A DNA stretch of 64,000 bases from an uncultured Sulfitobacter sp. (GCF_947500075.1 NZ_CANMQS010000001.1:186001-250000), one strand, 5' to 3'. Numbered from the stretch's first letter, positions 11,266-21,078 are shown. Notes: generated by a model not told the origin, from the sequence alone. Translations and numbers: made by a program.

Positions 11266-11826
11266 TTATCCGACCTCTTTCATTACATTCTGGAGGGAAT
11301 TGAGCTTCGAGCGGATCGACGTGTCGATCATCTTGGAGCCCACTTTGACAATCAGACCGCCGATGAGTGTTTCATCAACAGAAGCCTGGAGCGTGACGGT
11401 CTTGCCGGTCGTCGCTTTCAGCGATTTGGCAAGTTTATCGGATTGCGCCTTGGTCAGCGCCTTGGCAGAGGTAACTTCCGCCGTGATCTCACCCTTGTCT
11501 GCCGCAATCATGTCGCGCAGCTGGCGGACCAGCTGTGGCAGCACGAACAGGCGGCGCTTGGCCGCCATCAGCGCCAGCGTGTTGCCCATCGTGGGGGAGA
11601 GTTTCATTTTCTTGGACAAAGCCGCAATCGCTGTCCCCTGCTCATCACGGCTGTACACCGGAGAAGAGATCAGGCTGCGGAAATCTTCGCTGTCGGTCAG
11701 GGCACCTTGCAGCGCCTCCAGATCGGTCTCAATGGCTTTGACGGTCTTGGCCTCTTTGGCCAGGTCAAACACGGCTGACGCATAGCGCTCCGCGATGCCG
11801 GTGGAAATCGAAGCTGTTTCGGACAC
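11266..11826 (-). CDS. atpH: F1F0 ATP synthase delta subunit
   Basis: Peripheral-stalk subunit joining F1 to the b/b' subunits. Typical features are the N-terminal ASISTGIAERYASAVFDLA and the C-terminal GGLIVKVGSKMIDTSIRSKLNSL. Three starts compete: TTG at 11844, ATG at 11832 and GTG at 11826. The GTG is chosen because GAGAGG lies six bases before it, whereas that same sequence abuts the ATG, and it gives the family's usual MSE-type N-terminus and 186-residue length. First gene of the F1 operon; no F0 genes are in the window, as is usual in alphaproteobacteria where F0 is encoded elsewhere. Confidence 0.95.
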   Translation of the reverse strand: MSETASISTGIAERYASAVFDLAKEAKTVKAIETDLEALQGALTDSEDFRSLISSPVYSRDEQGTAIAALSKKMKLSPTMGNTLALMAAKRRLFVLPQLVRQLRDMIAADKGEITAEVTSAKALTKAQSDKLAKSLKATTGKTVTLQASVDETLIGGLIVKVGSKMIDTSIRSKLNSLQNVMKEVG

Positions 11827-12081
11827 GTGCATCCTCTCATTCAATCAGGCCAATTGCGCGATCTGGATCGCTTCACCGGCATGTGGGCGCGGCTTGAAAC
11901 GGGTCAAGACGGCTAAATCAGGGGCCATGTAGCAGAGCATATGCTAACCCGCAACACAGTATAGTGATGGTCGTTGGAACCATTGGATACTTTGTTTGCT
12001 GCGCTCGCAGCGTCCTGCCCCCTCAAAGGGCGCGGGGTGCGGCGGTCCGACGCACCCTTGGAGAATTCACAAAAACCGAAT
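11827..12081. other. Intergenic region between atp operon and methyltransferase gene
   Basis: This 255-base gap must hold the atp operon promoter (minus strand). On that strand TTGACC with a 17-base gap to ACATGC, and TTGCGG with 17 bases to TACATG, are weak candidates; neither is convincing. Near the methyltransferase end is a hairpin, GGGTGCG at 12035 with CGCACCC at 12051, which could terminate the methyltransferase transcript. No gene is visible in it. Confidence 0.45.
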
Positions 12082-12855
12082 CTATCCGCGATGCGGCATC
12101 GATCCTGCCGGGCGGGGATTTCGGCTGACGGCGGGTTCGGTCAGCCCCTCCAGCACCGATATCCGTTTGCGCGCGGTCTTCGGCGTCCCCTTGGGCGGAT
12201 AGACCAGCTTGCTCGCCTCCACCATGAACGCCCCACCTGCCAGCATTGCCGGCAACACCTGCCCGACTTTCTCAAACAGCTTGGCCGATTTCATCCAGAC
12301 CCGCTGCTGCGATGGAAACTGATGCAGCGCGGTTGCATGGCGTTCGGGCAGGAACTGATGCTTGCGCAACTGCGCTTCAAGCTGCCCCGGCGAATAGGGC
12401 CGCCCATATCCAAACGGCGTCCGGTCCCGGCGCGCCCAAAGCCCCGCGCGGTTGGGCACGATAAACAGCACCCTGCCCCCCGGCCCCAGCACCCGCCAGC
12501 ATTCCTCCAGCAGATCGGAGGGCCGCTCACAGGTCTCAAGCCCGTGCAGCAGCACCAGCTTGTCCACGTGACCTGTCTCCAGCGGCCACAAGGTCTCTTC
12601 CGTCAGCACCGAGGTATTGGGCATGCCCGCAGGCCAGGGCATCACCCCCTGCGGTGCGGGCATCAGGGTGATCACCCGCCGCGCATCCGCCAGAAAGGGC
12701 CGCAACAAGGGTGCTGCAAAGCCAAAGCCCACCACCGTCTGCCCCTTGGCTTCCGGCCACATCTTGAGCATCCGCCCCCGCAACGACGTCTGCGCGGCGC
12801 GTCCCAACGCACTGCGGTAATAGAAATTGCGCAGGTCCTGAACATCAAGGTGCAT
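12082..12855 (-). CDS. Class I SAM-dependent methyltransferase
   Basis: A 257-residue protein with the Rossmann-like methyltransferase fold in a divergent form: motif I is [15 protein letters not shown] instead of the usual acidic E/DxGxGxG loop. [38 protein letters not shown] matches the later strand and the LxPGG motif. A basic, proline-rich tail follows. The substrate is unknown. The gene is divergent from gloB, a neighbour arrangement common in Rhodobacterales. Confidence 0.85.
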   Translation of the reverse strand: MHLDVQDLRNFYYRSALGRAAQTSLRGRMLKMWPEAKGQTVVGFGFAAPLLRPFLADARRVITLMPAPQGVMPWPAGMPNTSVLTEETLWPLETGHVDKLVLLHGLETCERPSDLLEECWRVLGPGGRVLFIVPNRAGLWARRDRTPFGYGRPYSPGQLEAQLRKHQFLPERHATALHQFPSQQRVWMKSAKLFEKVGQVLPAMLAGGAFMVEASKLVYPPKGTPKTARKRISVLEGLTEPAVSRNPRPAGSMPHRG

Positions 12856-12918
12856 TGCGGCCCATCGGTCTGAGTGTCACTCTGCACGTAAGGATGCAAC
12901 ACGCGCAAAGGAATAGCC

Positions 12919-13686
12919 ATGGCTTATGAGTTGATCACGATCCCCTGCCTGTCAGACAATTATGCCTATCTTCTGCGCTGCGGCACGACGGGCGAGGTGG
13001 CGGTGATCGACGTCCCCGAAGCGGGGCCCATCCTGGCAGCCCTTGAGAGCCGCGGCTGGACGCCGACGCAGGTCTGGCTGACCCACCACCACTACGACCA
13101 CGTGGATGGTTTGCCCGATCTGTTGACCGCCTATCCGGCACAGGTCGTCGGCGCACAGGCGGACGCGCACCGCCTGCCCCCGCTCGATCTGGCGGTTGCC
13201 GAAGGCGATACCGTCACGCTGGGCAACCTGACGGCAGAGGTGATCGACGTCTCCGGCCACACCATCGGCCACATCGCCTTTCATGTTCCGGCAGCAAAAT
13301 GCGCCTTCACCGCCGACAGCCTGATGGCTCTGGGCTGTGGACGGCTGTTCGAAGGCACGCCTGCACAAATGTGGGACAGCATGCAGAAAATGCTCAAATG
13401 GCCCGACGACACAACGATCTGTTCCGGCCACGAATACACCGCCTCGAACGCAAAATTCGCCCTGACGGTTGATCCCGGTAATGCCGCACTTATCTCTAGG
13501 GCATCCGAAATTACCGCCGCCCGCGCCAAGGGTGAGCCGACAGTGCCCTCGCAACTCTCAACCGAACGCGCCACCAATCCCTTTTTGCGCCCCGCCGACC
13601 CCGGCATTCGCGCCACTCTGGGGATGCCCACCGCATCTGACGCAGACGTTTTTGCCGAAATTCGCAAACGCAAAGACAATTTTTGA
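12919..13686 (+). CDS. gloB: Hydroxyacylglutathione hydrolase (glyoxalase II)
   Basis: It hydrolyses S-D-lactoylglutathione to lactate and glutathione, the second step of methylglyoxal detoxification. The 255-residue metallo-beta-lactamase protein has the binuclear metal motif THHHYDH at residues 55-61 (family THHHWDH), a later SGHTIGH with a metal histidine, TADSLMALGCGRLFEG, and CSGHEYT. The C-terminal helical domain carries the glutathione-binding family pattern ending in RKRKDNF. Length and motifs are complete. Confidence 0.96.
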   Translation: MAYELITIPCLSDNYAYLLRCGTTGEVAVIDVPEAGPILAALESRGWTPTQVWLTHHHYDHVDGLPDLLTAYPAQVVGAQADAHRLPPLDLAVAEGDTVTLGNLTAEVIDVSGHTIGHIAFHVPAAKCAFTADSLMALGCGRLFEGTPAQMWDSMQKMLKWPDDTTICSGHEYTASNAKFALTVDPGNAALISRASEITAARAKGEPTVPSQLSTERATNPFLRPADPGIRATLGMPTASDADVFAEIRKRKDNF

Positions 13687-13712
13687 TCCCGTTTTGGCCC
13701 TATTCAGACCGA

Positions 13713-13730
13713 AGACGTTTGCAAACGTCT
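13713..13730. promoter_or_regulatory. 18-bp perfect palindrome downstream of gloB
   Basis: AGACGTTTGCAAACGTCT is a perfect palindrome without spacer, 27 bases after the gloB stop and about 200 bases before clpA. It could be a dimeric regulator's operator or part of a transcript end; there is no T-tract after it. About 80 bases on, TTCAAG at 13813 and CTTGAA at 13825 form another inverted repeat; the CTTGAA half resembles a heat-shock -35 element, but I could not place a convincing -10. The rest of the 252-base gap shows no gene. Confidence 0.4.
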
Positions 13731-13938
13731 GTTTCGAAGCCAAAGACAATGATCGGAAACCTGCGACAAAACTGCCCAAAACACTGCGATCACGGCAATT
13801 GTGACATCATTTTTCAAGAAAACGCTTGAAGCCGCGCCGTGATCAACCAAACTCTAATACTAAGAGGCCATGGTCGGTTCAGGGGGATGCGTTATCCTAC
13901 CCGCCCCCTCCCGACCCAGATCGAAAAGGAGCACGCTT

Positions 13939-16260
13939 GTGCCTTCATTCTCGAATACACTAGAGCAGGCAATCCACGCAGCCCTTGCGTTGGCCAATGC
14001 CCGCCGCCACGAATTCGCCACGCTAGAGCATTTGCTGCTGGCGTTGCTGGATGAACCCGATGCGGTTCAGGTGATGAAAGCCTGCTCCGTCGACGTATCC
14101 GACCTGCGCGAAACGCTGGTCGAATTCGTGGACGAGGATCTGAGCAATCTGGTCACGGACGTGGACGGCTCCGAAGCGGTGCCGACAGCCGCGTTCCAGC
14201 GGGTCATTCAGCGTGCCGCAATTCACGTCCAATCCTCCGGTCGGACCGAGGTGACAGGCGCCAACGTGCTGGTTGCCATCTTTGCCGAACGCGAAAGCAA
14301 CGCGGCCTACTTCCTGCAAGAACAGGAGATGACGCGCTATGACGCGGTGAACTACATCGCACACGGTGTCGCCAAGGACCCAGCCTACGGCGAAGCCCGC
14401 CCCGTTGCAGGCGCGCCGGAGCATGAGGAAGAAGCCCAGGGCGTGACCGAGGGCGACAAGAAAGAATCCGCGCTGGCTAAATACTGCGTAGATCTCAATG
14501 CCAAGTCCCGCGATGGCGATGTCGATCCGCTGATCGGCCGCGACAGCGAAGTGGAACGCTGCATTCAGGTCCTCTGCCGCCGCCGCAAGAACAACCCACT
14601 GCTGGTGGGTGATCCGGGCGTCGGCAAAACCGCCATCGCCGAGGGGCTTGCGCGCAAGATCGTGGCAGGTGAAACGCCCGAAGTGCTTCAAAATACCACC
14701 ATCTACTCCCTCGACATGGGCGCACTGCTGGCAGGCACCCGGTACCGCGGTGATTTTGAGGAACGTCTGAAAGCCGTGGTCAGCGAGTTGGAAGAGCATG
14801 ACGATGCGGTGCTGTTCATTGATGAGATTCACACGGTGATCGGTGCCGGTGCCACGTCTGGTGGCGCCATGGACGCCTCCAACCTGCTGAAACCCGCGCT
14901 CGCGGGCGGCAAGCTGCGCACCATGGGCTCCACCACCTACAAGGAGTTCCGTCAGCACTTTGAAAAGGACCGCGCGCTGAGCCGCCGGTTCCAGAAGATC
15001 GACGTGAATGAGCCTTCCGTGGAAGACGCGGTGAAAATCCTGCGCGGCATCAAGCCATATTTTGAGGATCACCATTCGGTCAAATACACCTCCGACGCGA
15101 TCAAAACGTCGGTGGAACTGGCGCATCGCTATATCAACGACCGCAAGCTGCCGGATTCGGCCATCGACGTGATTGACGAAGCCGGTGCCGCACAGCACCT
15201 CGTCGTCGCCTCCAAACGCCGCAAGACAATCGGCACGAAGGAGATCGAGGGCGTCGTCGCAAAAATCGCGCGCATCCCGCCCAAGAACGTCTCCAAGGAT
15301 GATGTTGTGGTGCTCAAGGACCTGGAATCCTCGCTCAAGCGCGTGGTCTTCGGTCAGGACAAAGCCATTGAGGCGCTGTCCTCCGCCATCAAACTGGCCC
15401 GTGCCGGTCTGCGGGAACCTGAAAAACCCATCGGCAACTACCTCTTCGCCGGTCCAACCGGTGTGGGTAAAACCGAAGTGGCCAAGCAATTGGCAGACAC
15501 GTTGGGTGTGGAACTCCTGCGTTTTGACATGTCGGAGTACATGGAGAAACACGCGGTTTCCCGTCTGATCGGTGCCCCTCCCGGATACGTCGGGTTCGAT
15601 CAGGGCGGCATGCTCACGGACGGTGTCGATCAACACCCCCACTGCGTGCTGCTGCTGGATGAGATGGAAAAGGCGCACCCGGATGTCTACAACATCCTGC
15701 TTCAGGTCATGGACCACGGCCGCCTGACCGATCACAACGGCCGCACCGTGGATTTCCGCAACGTGGTGCTGATCATGACCTCCAACGCCGGTGCGACAGA
15801 GCAGGCGAAAGAAGCAATCGGCTTTGGCCGTGACCGCCGCACAGGCGAAGACACGGCGGCCATCGAACGCACCTTCACGCCGGAATTCCGCAACCGTCTG
15901 GATGCGGTGATCTCCTTCGGCGCGCTGCCCAAGGAAGTGATCCTGCGCGTGGTCGAGAAGTTCGTGCTGCAACTCGAAGCGCAACTGATGGACCGCAACG
16001 TGACCATTGAGCTTTCCAAGAAAGCCGCAGAATGGCTGGCCGACAAAGGCTACGACGACAAGATGGGCGCGCGTCCCCTGGGCCGCGTGATTCAGGAGCA
16101 CATCAAAAAGCCACTGGCGGAGGAATTGCTGTTCGGCAAACTCGCCAAGGGCGGTGTGGTCAAGGTTGGCGTCAAGAAAGGTGAACTGGACCTCACGGTC
16201 CTGTCGCCGGACAAGCCGCAGATCTCTGGTGACAAGCCGCCACTTCTGACGGCCGAATGA
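13939..16260 (+). CDS. clpA: ATP-dependent Clp protease ATP-binding subunit ClpA
   Basis: Hexameric AAA+ unfoldase that feeds substrates to ClpP; the N-domain normally binds ClpS. The 773-residue protein has the double Clp-N repeat (about residues 1-145), the first AAA domain with Walker [14 protein letters not shown] and Walker [11 protein letters not shown], and the second with [13 protein letters not shown] and [12 protein letters not shown]. No ClpB-type middle coiled coil is present, which supports ClpA. The GTG at 13939 gives the family start [11 protein letters not shown] and follows AAGGAG by 7 bases. clpS is not adjacent. The M23 peptidase gene overlaps its end by four bases. Confidence 0.96.
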   Translation: MPSFSNTLEQAIHAALALANARRHEFATLEHLLLALLDEPDAVQVMKACSVDVSDLRETLVEFVDEDLSNLVTDVDGSEAVPTAAFQRVIQRAAIHVQSSGRTEVTGANVLVAIFAERESNAAYFLQEQEMTRYDAVNYIAHGVAKDPAYGEARPVAGAPEHEEEAQGVTEGDKKESALAKYCVDLNAKSRDGDVDPLIGRDSEVERCIQVLCRRRKNNPLLVGDPGVGKTAIAEGLARKIVAGETPEVLQNTTIYSLDMGALLAGTRYRGDFEERLKAVVSELEEHDDAVLFIDEIHTVIGAGATSGGAMDASNLLKPALAGGKLRTMGSTTYKEFRQHFEKDRALSRRFQKIDVNEPSVEDAVKILRGIKPYFEDHHSVKYTSDAIKTSVELAHRYINDRKLPDSAIDVIDEAGAAQHLVVASKRRKTIGTKEIEGVVAKIARIPPKNVSKDDVVVLKDLESSLKRVVFGQDKAIEALSSAIKLARAGLREPEKPIGNYLFAGPTGVGKTEVAKQLADTLGVELLRFDMSEYMEKHAVSRLIGAPPGYVGFDQGGMLTDGVDQHPHCVLLLDEMEKAHPDVYNILLQVMDHGRLTDHNGRTVDFRNVVLIMTSNAGATEQAKEAIGFGRDRRTGEDTAAIERTFTPEFRNRLDAVISFGALPKEVILRVVEKFVLQLEAQLMDRNVTIELSKKAAEWLADKGYDDKMGARPLGRVIQEHIKKPLAEELLFGKLAKGGVVKVGVKKGELDLTVLSPDKPQISGDKPPLLTAE

Positions 16261-17216
16261 TCAGAACCGCCACAGCGGTGATCCTCATGTCCTTCGCCAG
16301 CCCTGCGCTGGCGGAGGATTTTTTACTTGAGCTGCCCATTGATTGCGATCTGGAAAGCGAAAGCTGCTTCATCCAGCAATACATGGACCGTGATCCCGGC
16401 CCCTCCTCCTCGGACTACCAGTGTTCAGGTCTCAGCTACGACGGGCACCGGGGCACCGACTTTGGCCTGCCCACCAAAGCGGATATCGCCCGGAACATCC
16501 CCGTCATCGCCTCTGCCGCAGGGCGGGTTGTGGGGTTTCGGGACGGCATGCCCGACACCGGCACCGCCGAAGATGTCGAAGGCCGCGAATGCGGCAATGG
16601 CGTGGTACTGGAACATCAAAACGGCTGGCAGACCCAATACTGCCACCTCAAACAAGGCTCCGTGAAAGTCACCCGCGGCCAGAATGTCGACGTCGGAGAG
16701 GTGCTGGGCTACGTAGGTCAATCGGGCAAAGCCGCCTTTCCCCACGTGCACCTGTCCGTGCGTAAGGACGGCACGCCCATCGACCCGTTCGACCCTGACG
16801 GCACGGTCAGCTGCAACACGCCGGGGGACAGCACCCTATGGGCTGAAACACCGATCTACCAGCCCGGCGGCCTGCTGGACGGAGGCTTCGCCGACAAGAT
16901 CCCCGAATATGCCGATGTGAAGGCAGGCACGGCGGATGCGGTCCCGCTTGATCCAACCTCCCCCGCCATCGTGCTCTATACGCTCAGCTTCGGCACACAG
17001 GCCGGGGACATCATCCGCATGCGCATTGACGGGCCGAACGGCACGTTGGTGGAAAGCGATCAGGTGATAGAACGCGATCAGGCGCAGTCCTTCCGGGCCG
17101 TTGGCCAACGCAGACGCGGTAATCCGTGGCCCGGTGGAACCTACAACGGGTCCCTCAGCCTGATCCGTGACGGCGACGTGATCAGCACCATGACCCGCCA
17201 GATCACCCTCGAATAA
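16257..17216 (+). CDS. Secreted M23-family metallopeptidase (LytM domain)
   Basis: A 319-residue exported protein: the first 19 residues ([19 protein letters not shown]) are a signal peptide with an ALA cleavage site. The LytM domain, about residues 60-190, has the first zinc ligands in YDGHRGTDFGLP and the HxH element in FPHVHLSVRK, so it is probably an active peptidoglycan endopeptidase in the periplasm. Two cysteines in the mature N-terminus may form a disulfide. A C-terminal domain of about 120 residues is unassigned. The ATG overlaps the clpA stop by four bases. Confidence 0.9.
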   Translation: MIRTATAVILMSFASPALAEDFLLELPIDCDLESESCFIQQYMDRDPGPSSSDYQCSGLSYDGHRGTDFGLPTKADIARNIPVIASAAGRVVGFRDGMPDTGTAEDVEGRECGNGVVLEHQNGWQTQYCHLKQGSVKVTRGQNVDVGEVLGYVGQSGKAAFPHVHLSVRKDGTPIDPFDPDGTVSCNTPGDSTLWAETPIYQPGGLLDGGFADKIPEYADVKAGTADAVPLDPTSPAIVLYTLSFGTQAGDIIRMRIDGPNGTLVESDQVIERDQAQSFRAVGQRRRGNPWPGGTYNGSLSLIRDGDVISTMTRQITLE

Positions 17217-17251
17217 CACACCACCCCATACCCCATGAAGCGGCCACCGCA

Positions 17252-17275
17252 GGTGCGCAATGAATGCGCGCCCTA
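17252..17275. repeat. 24-bp imperfect palindrome, copy 1
   Basis: The sequence starts GGTGCGCAATGAAT and ends CGCGCCCTA. It matches the reverse complement of 38868-38891 at 21 of 24 positions by eye. It lies between two convergent genes and overlaps the stop of the OmpA-like gene, so it may serve as their shared transcript end. Confidence 0.6.
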
Positions 17276-19252
17276 CTTCTCGGTAAATTTCAGCTCGATC
17301 CGCCGGTTGCGCGCGCGCGCTTCATCCGTATCCGCCAGATCCACCGGCTGAAACTGACCAAACCCATTCGCCGCCAACCGGTCCGGCGCAATCCCCAGCG
17401 CGCTGATCATGTATTTGACCACCGACAGGGCCCGCGCCTGACTAAGCTCCCAGTTGTCCGCAAACTCGCCCAGCCCCGACAGCGGCACGTCATCCGTGTG
17501 ACCATCCACCCGCAGCACCCAGTCAATCTCCGGCGGAATTTCATCGGCAATGCTGCGCAGAATGCCCGCGACCTTGGCGATCTCCGCCTGCCCGTCCCCG
17601 GACAGAACCACCTCACCCGGCGCGAACAACACCTCGGAGGAGAATACAAACCGGTCCCCTTCAATCCGCACACCCTCCTGCGTGCCCAACAGATCGCGCA
17701 GACGGCCAAAGAACTCTGACCGGTACTGCTCCAGATCCTTGGTCTGCTCCTGCAAGGCGCGCGCTTCGGCTTCCAGCCGCTCCCGCTCTGCCGCTTCCAA
17801 GGCTGCGCGCCTGCGTTCTTCCACCGCCACCCGCGCCAGCGCGGTGTTCAGGTCAGAGCCCAACGACTGCAATTCGATCTCCTGCGCCGCGTCCCGCGCG
17901 CGCGCATCATCCAGCAGGGCCTGCAAATCCCCCAACTGCCCGCGCAGCGCCGCGACCTGCTGGTTCAGCAATTCCGTCTGCCGTTGCGCCGCCGCGCTGG
18001 TCTCTTCCTCCGCTGACAACGCCCGCTGCGCTTCCGCCAGCAACGCCGCCCGTTTTTCAGCCTCCGTGGTGGTATCCTCCGCCAGCGTCTGCGCCGCCAG
18101 CTTCGCCGCCAAGGCCTGCGCCAGTTGCGCGCGCAACGTCTCCCGGTCCACGGCATCTGCGTCCAGATCACCGCGCAACGCGCGCAACTCTGCCTGCAAT
18201 CCCGCGTTCTGCGCCGTGGCGTCCGCCAGTTGTGCCTGCAAGTCCGCCTGAGCCGCCCGCAATTGTTCCTGCTCTGCCTGCAAAAGCGCCTGCGCGTCAT
18301 CCTGCTCTGCTGCCAATGCCGCCTGAATGTCCGCCCGCTGAGCCGCCAGTTCCGCTGCCGTTTCCGCCTCCTGCAACGCCAGAAGCGCAGTGCTCAACCG
18401 CGTGTCCAGTTCCCCTTCAGCCGCCCGTGCTGCGGCCAGCAACGTAAGCGTATCCTCCGCCTCCTGCCGCTGTTCCTCCAGCGCCAGCGTCATCGCCGTC
18501 AGCTCCGCATCCGCGTTCTCCAACCTTTCCCGCAACGCCTGAGCCGCTGCGGCTTCTGCCAACCGCGCGGCTTCCTCCGCGCTCAAAGCCTCTGCTTGCG
18601 TGGCCAGATCACTCTGCAAATCCGCCACCTGCGCCTCTGTCTCCGCGTTGCGGGCGCGCAGATCGACGATCAGGGCATCCAGCGCCTCCCGCCGGGCCGC
18701 CGCCAACCGCGCGGCTTCCGCCTGCGCATCCACCTCATCGCGGGCGGTGGCCAAAGCAAGGTTCAGCGCCTCCTGCGCGCTCAGCAATTGCGCCTCCCGC
18801 TCTTGCAGATCCGCCACCTGCCCGCGGGCGCTGTCCCGGTCTGCCAACAGCCCCGCAACCTGTGCTTCAAAATCCGTGATCCGCGCTTCTGCTCCGGCCA
18901 GCGCGGCGGCGGTCTGATCCCGCTCCGCCGTCAGCAGGGCAATCTGCCCCGCCTGCAATGCCACCCGGTCCTGCGCGGCAGTGAGCGAGGTGTTCAACGC
19001 CCCCAACCGCGCCTCCAACTGCGCGCTCTCGCGTTCTTCCAAACCCAGCGCCTGCGCCAGTGCCGCCACCTCTCCAGCCAGCGCGTCCAGCTCTGTCTCC
19101 TGTCCGGTGATGCGTTCGGTCAGCACGAATTGCACCACCATGAAAATGGTCAGCACAAACATCAGCACCAACAAGAGCCCGGTCATCGCGTCCACAAATC
19201 CCGGCCAGATGGAGCTTTGAAACCGCGTGCCAGTGCGCCGCGACAGGGCCAT
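17273..19252 (-). CDS. MotB/OmpA-like peptidoglycan-binding protein with very long coiled coil
   Basis: A 659-residue inner-membrane protein. One transmembrane helix near the N-terminus (WPGFVDAMTGLLLVLMFVL) has an aspartate at residue 21, placed like the proton-carrying Asp of MotB. Residues about 50-520 are an alanine/glutamate/leucine-rich coiled coil. The C-terminal 120 residues are an OmpA-type domain with VDGHTDDVP, NWELSQARA and ARNRRIEL for peptidoglycan binding. With the MotA-like gene two bases upstream it should make an ion-driven complex. The coiled coil is far longer than in flagellar MotB, so its role, perhaps force transmission or spanning the periplasm, is open. Confidence 0.85.
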   Translation of the reverse strand: MALSRRTGTRFQSSIWPGFVDAMTGLLLVLMFVLTIFMVVQFVLTERITGQETELDALAGEVAALAQALGLEERESAQLEARLGALNTSLTAAQDRVALQAGQIALLTAERDQTAAALAGAEARITDFEAQVAGLLADRDSARGQVADLQEREAQLLSAQEALNLALATARDEVDAQAEAARLAAARREALDALIVDLRARNAETEAQVADLQSDLATQAEALSAEEAARLAEAAAAQALRERLENADAELTAMTLALEEQRQEAEDTLTLLAAARAAEGELDTRLSTALLALQEAETAAELAAQRADIQAALAAEQDDAQALLQAEQEQLRAAQADLQAQLADATAQNAGLQAELRALRGDLDADAVDRETLRAQLAQALAAKLAAQTLAEDTTTEAEKRAALLAEAQRALSAEEETSAAAQRQTELLNQQVAALRGQLGDLQALLDDARARDAAQEIELQSLGSDLNTALARVAVEERRRAALEAAERERLEAEARALQEQTKDLEQYRSEFFGRLRDLLGTQEGVRIEGDRFVFSSEVLFAPGEVVLSGDGQAEIAKVAGILRSIADEIPPEIDWVLRVDGHTDDVPLSGLGEFADNWELSQARALSVVKYMISALGIAPDRLAANGFGQFQPVDLADTDEARARNRRIELKFTEK

Positions 19253-19254
19253 GC

Positions 19255-20475
19255 TCAGTCCCCCTTACCGCCGGGGCGCAGGGGGCCCGGCAGGCGGCGG
19301 CGGGCCTCTGCCATTGCGTCACCGCTCACGGCGCGGGTCAGCTGTTGCAGGTCTTGGCGCAGCTCTGCCATGGTTTCCTGCCGGCCTGCGGAAATCTCTT
19401 CGAGGATGCGCAGAATCTGCACGTCAATCGACCGCAACCGCATCCGGCTTTCCGCGTCGATCCCATCGCTGGTCTGGTTCTGCAAGGCCGCGATCATCCG
19501 GTCCTGACCGTCTGCAATCCGGTCCAGCGGCCCCTGCCCCGGCGCATGCGTCTCCATCTTCTCGGTCATGCGTTCGACCGCATCTGTCAGCTTGCCCAGC
19601 TTTTCGTCCATCAGCGCACGGTTCACATCCGTTTGCGTCAGCACCCGCTGCAAGCCCTCCATCTGCTCCGCCATCTGGTCAATCACTGCCGCGATGGCCC
19701 CGCCATCCCCGCCGCCATCGCCCGCACCTTCTTCGCCCGAGCTGAAACCCACGCGGGTGATCGAACTCAGCCAATCCTCAAGCTCCTGATAAAACCGGTT
19801 CTGCCCATGGCCTGCAAAAAGCTCCAGCAACCCCACGACCAGTGATCCCGCCAGCCCCAACAGGGACGAACCAAAGGCCACGCCCATGCCGCCCAACTGC
19901 GCTTCAAGCCCGGTCATCAGACGGTTGAACACCCCCACGCCGCCGCCATCGGACCCTTCCGAAGGCGCCAGACTGCGAATGGTGTCCACAACCGCCGGCA
20001 CCGTGGTGGCCAGACCATAAAAGGTTCCCAGAAGGCCAAGGAAAATCAGCATGTTGACGATGTAGCGCGTGATCTCCCGCGCTTCATCAATCCGGCTGGC
20101 AACGGAATCCAGTATCGACCGGGTGGAGGTGGCCGACACCTGCATCCGCGCGCCCCGCTGCCGCAACAACGACGCCAAGGGGGCCAGCAACTGTGGGGCC
20201 ACCGTCTCAGGGTCGGGTTTGTCAGAGGCGAAGTTCTCAATCCAGCGGACAGAGCCAATCAACTGAAAAACCTGATAAAAACAGGCCAGCACCCCGATCA
20301 CGAAGACCGCGAAAATCACCCCGTTGAGATAGGGATTCTCAATGAAAATCGGCATGACAGACGGCAGCGCCAGAAACGCCCCACCCGCCGTTGCCGCAAG
20401 CACAATCAGCATCAGCGAAATCTGCCGCACCGGTTGTGAAAACTGTACTTTACCCTTTTGGTCTGGCTGCGCCAT
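19255..20475 (-). CDS. MotA/TolQ/ExbB-like proton channel protein
   Basis: A 406-residue protein with four predicted membrane helices: two near residues 18-75, and two in the conserved MotA/TolQ/ExbB part (IVNMLIFLGLLGTFYGLA and FGSSLLGLAGSLVVGLL). The N-terminal half between the helix pairs is cytosolic, and a helical C-terminal tail of about 150 residues follows. It is cotranscribed with the MotB/OmpA-like gene, and the pair should form a proton-driven stator-like complex. It is not ExbB or TolQ in the strict sense, as no exbD, tolR or tolA is near. Confidence 0.85.
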   Translation of the reverse strand: MAQPDQKGKVQFSQPVRQISLMLIVLAATAGGAFLALPSVMPIFIENPYLNGVIFAVFVIGVLACFYQVFQLIGSVRWIENFASDKPDPETVAPQLLAPLASLLRQRGARMQVSATSTRSILDSVASRIDEAREITRYIVNMLIFLGLLGTFYGLATTVPAVVDTIRSLAPSEGSDGGGVGVFNRLMTGLEAQLGGMGVAFGSSLLGLAGSLVVGLLELFAGHGQNRFYQELEDWLSSITRVGFSSGEEGAGDGGGDGGAIAAVIDQMAEQMEGLQRVLTQTDVNRALMDEKLGKLTDAVERMTEKMETHAPGQGPLDRIADGQDRMIAALQNQTSDGIDAESRMRLRSIDVQILRILEEISAGRQETMAELRQDLQQLTRAVSGDAMAEARRRLPGPLRPGGKGD

Positions 20476-20550
20476 TTGGCCTTGTTCCTGACCCTTTTGC
20501 CTGTCTTTCCCGCAGCCTATACCGAAAAACGCGGCAAGCCCAAGACATTA

Positions 20551-21078
20551 TCAAACAAGGGATTTCACCCGCGCACAGAGCCAATCAAGGTCAGCATCTT
20601 TCAGCCCGACAGAGGTCAGGTGTTCGGCCGTGTTATAGAGGTATTCCGTGTTCGGCCCGCGCCCGCCCACCGCATGGGCAATGATCTGCGCCTGTTCTTC
20701 CAGCGGCAGCCCGCCGCAATACTGCTCATGCGCCTCGTCAATGACGTAAACAACCGCTTCGACGTCGCGGCCATCGGCCAGTGTGACCTGCAATTCCTTC
20801 TCCAGATAGGCTGAGGAGATCAGCTCCCGCTCGCGCAGATACGCAATCGTCGCCTCCTCTGTGCCGTCTGCCGCGCGCAGGGCCATGCCCGTACAGGCAT
20901 GATCCGGCTGATGATCCAGCGCCAGCACCAGCCCCGGTTCGTCTTCGGTCCCACGATGATGGATCGACCGCATGCAAAACGACCGCGCATACCCCGGCAG
21001 GGTGCCAATCACGCTTTCGGCCACGTCAAATCCGGGGTTCCACAACAACGATCCATACCCAAATACCCAAAGCGCCAT
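20551..21078 (-). CDS. Gamma-glutamylcyclotransferase (ChaC-like)
   Basis: ChaC enzymes degrade glutathione to 5-oxoproline and Cys-Gly in the cytosol. The 175-residue protein starts with the family's substrate loop WVFGYGSLLWNPGF and has the catalytic glutamate region SSAYLEKELQVTL. The ATG at 21078 is chosen; the GTG 18 bases upstream would add six residues outside the fold. Divergent from the DUF2125 gene. Glutathione also appears in this window as the likely cofactor of GloB and the isomerase-family protein. Confidence 0.9.
   Translation of the reverse strand: MALWVFGYGSLLWNPGFDVAESVIGTLPGYARSFCMRSIHHRGTEDEPGLVLALDHQPDHACTGMALRAADGTEEATIAYLRERELISSAYLEKELQVTLADGRDVEAVVYVIDEAHEQYCGGLPLEEQAQIIAHAVGGRGPNTEYLYNTAEHLTSVGLKDADLDWLCARVKSLV

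Noticed and set aside
11970..11990. Third copy of the GAACCATTTGGAAG repeat near 11970 (TTGGAACCATTGGA)
   Set aside because: Only about twelve bases agree and no second arm or inner hairpin is present; chance is likely.
17273..20475. Zorya anti-phage system based on the MotA/MotB-like pair
   Set aside because: No ZorC, ZorD or ZorE gene is adjacent; neighbours are housekeeping genes, so the pair is better called an envelope motor of unknown role.
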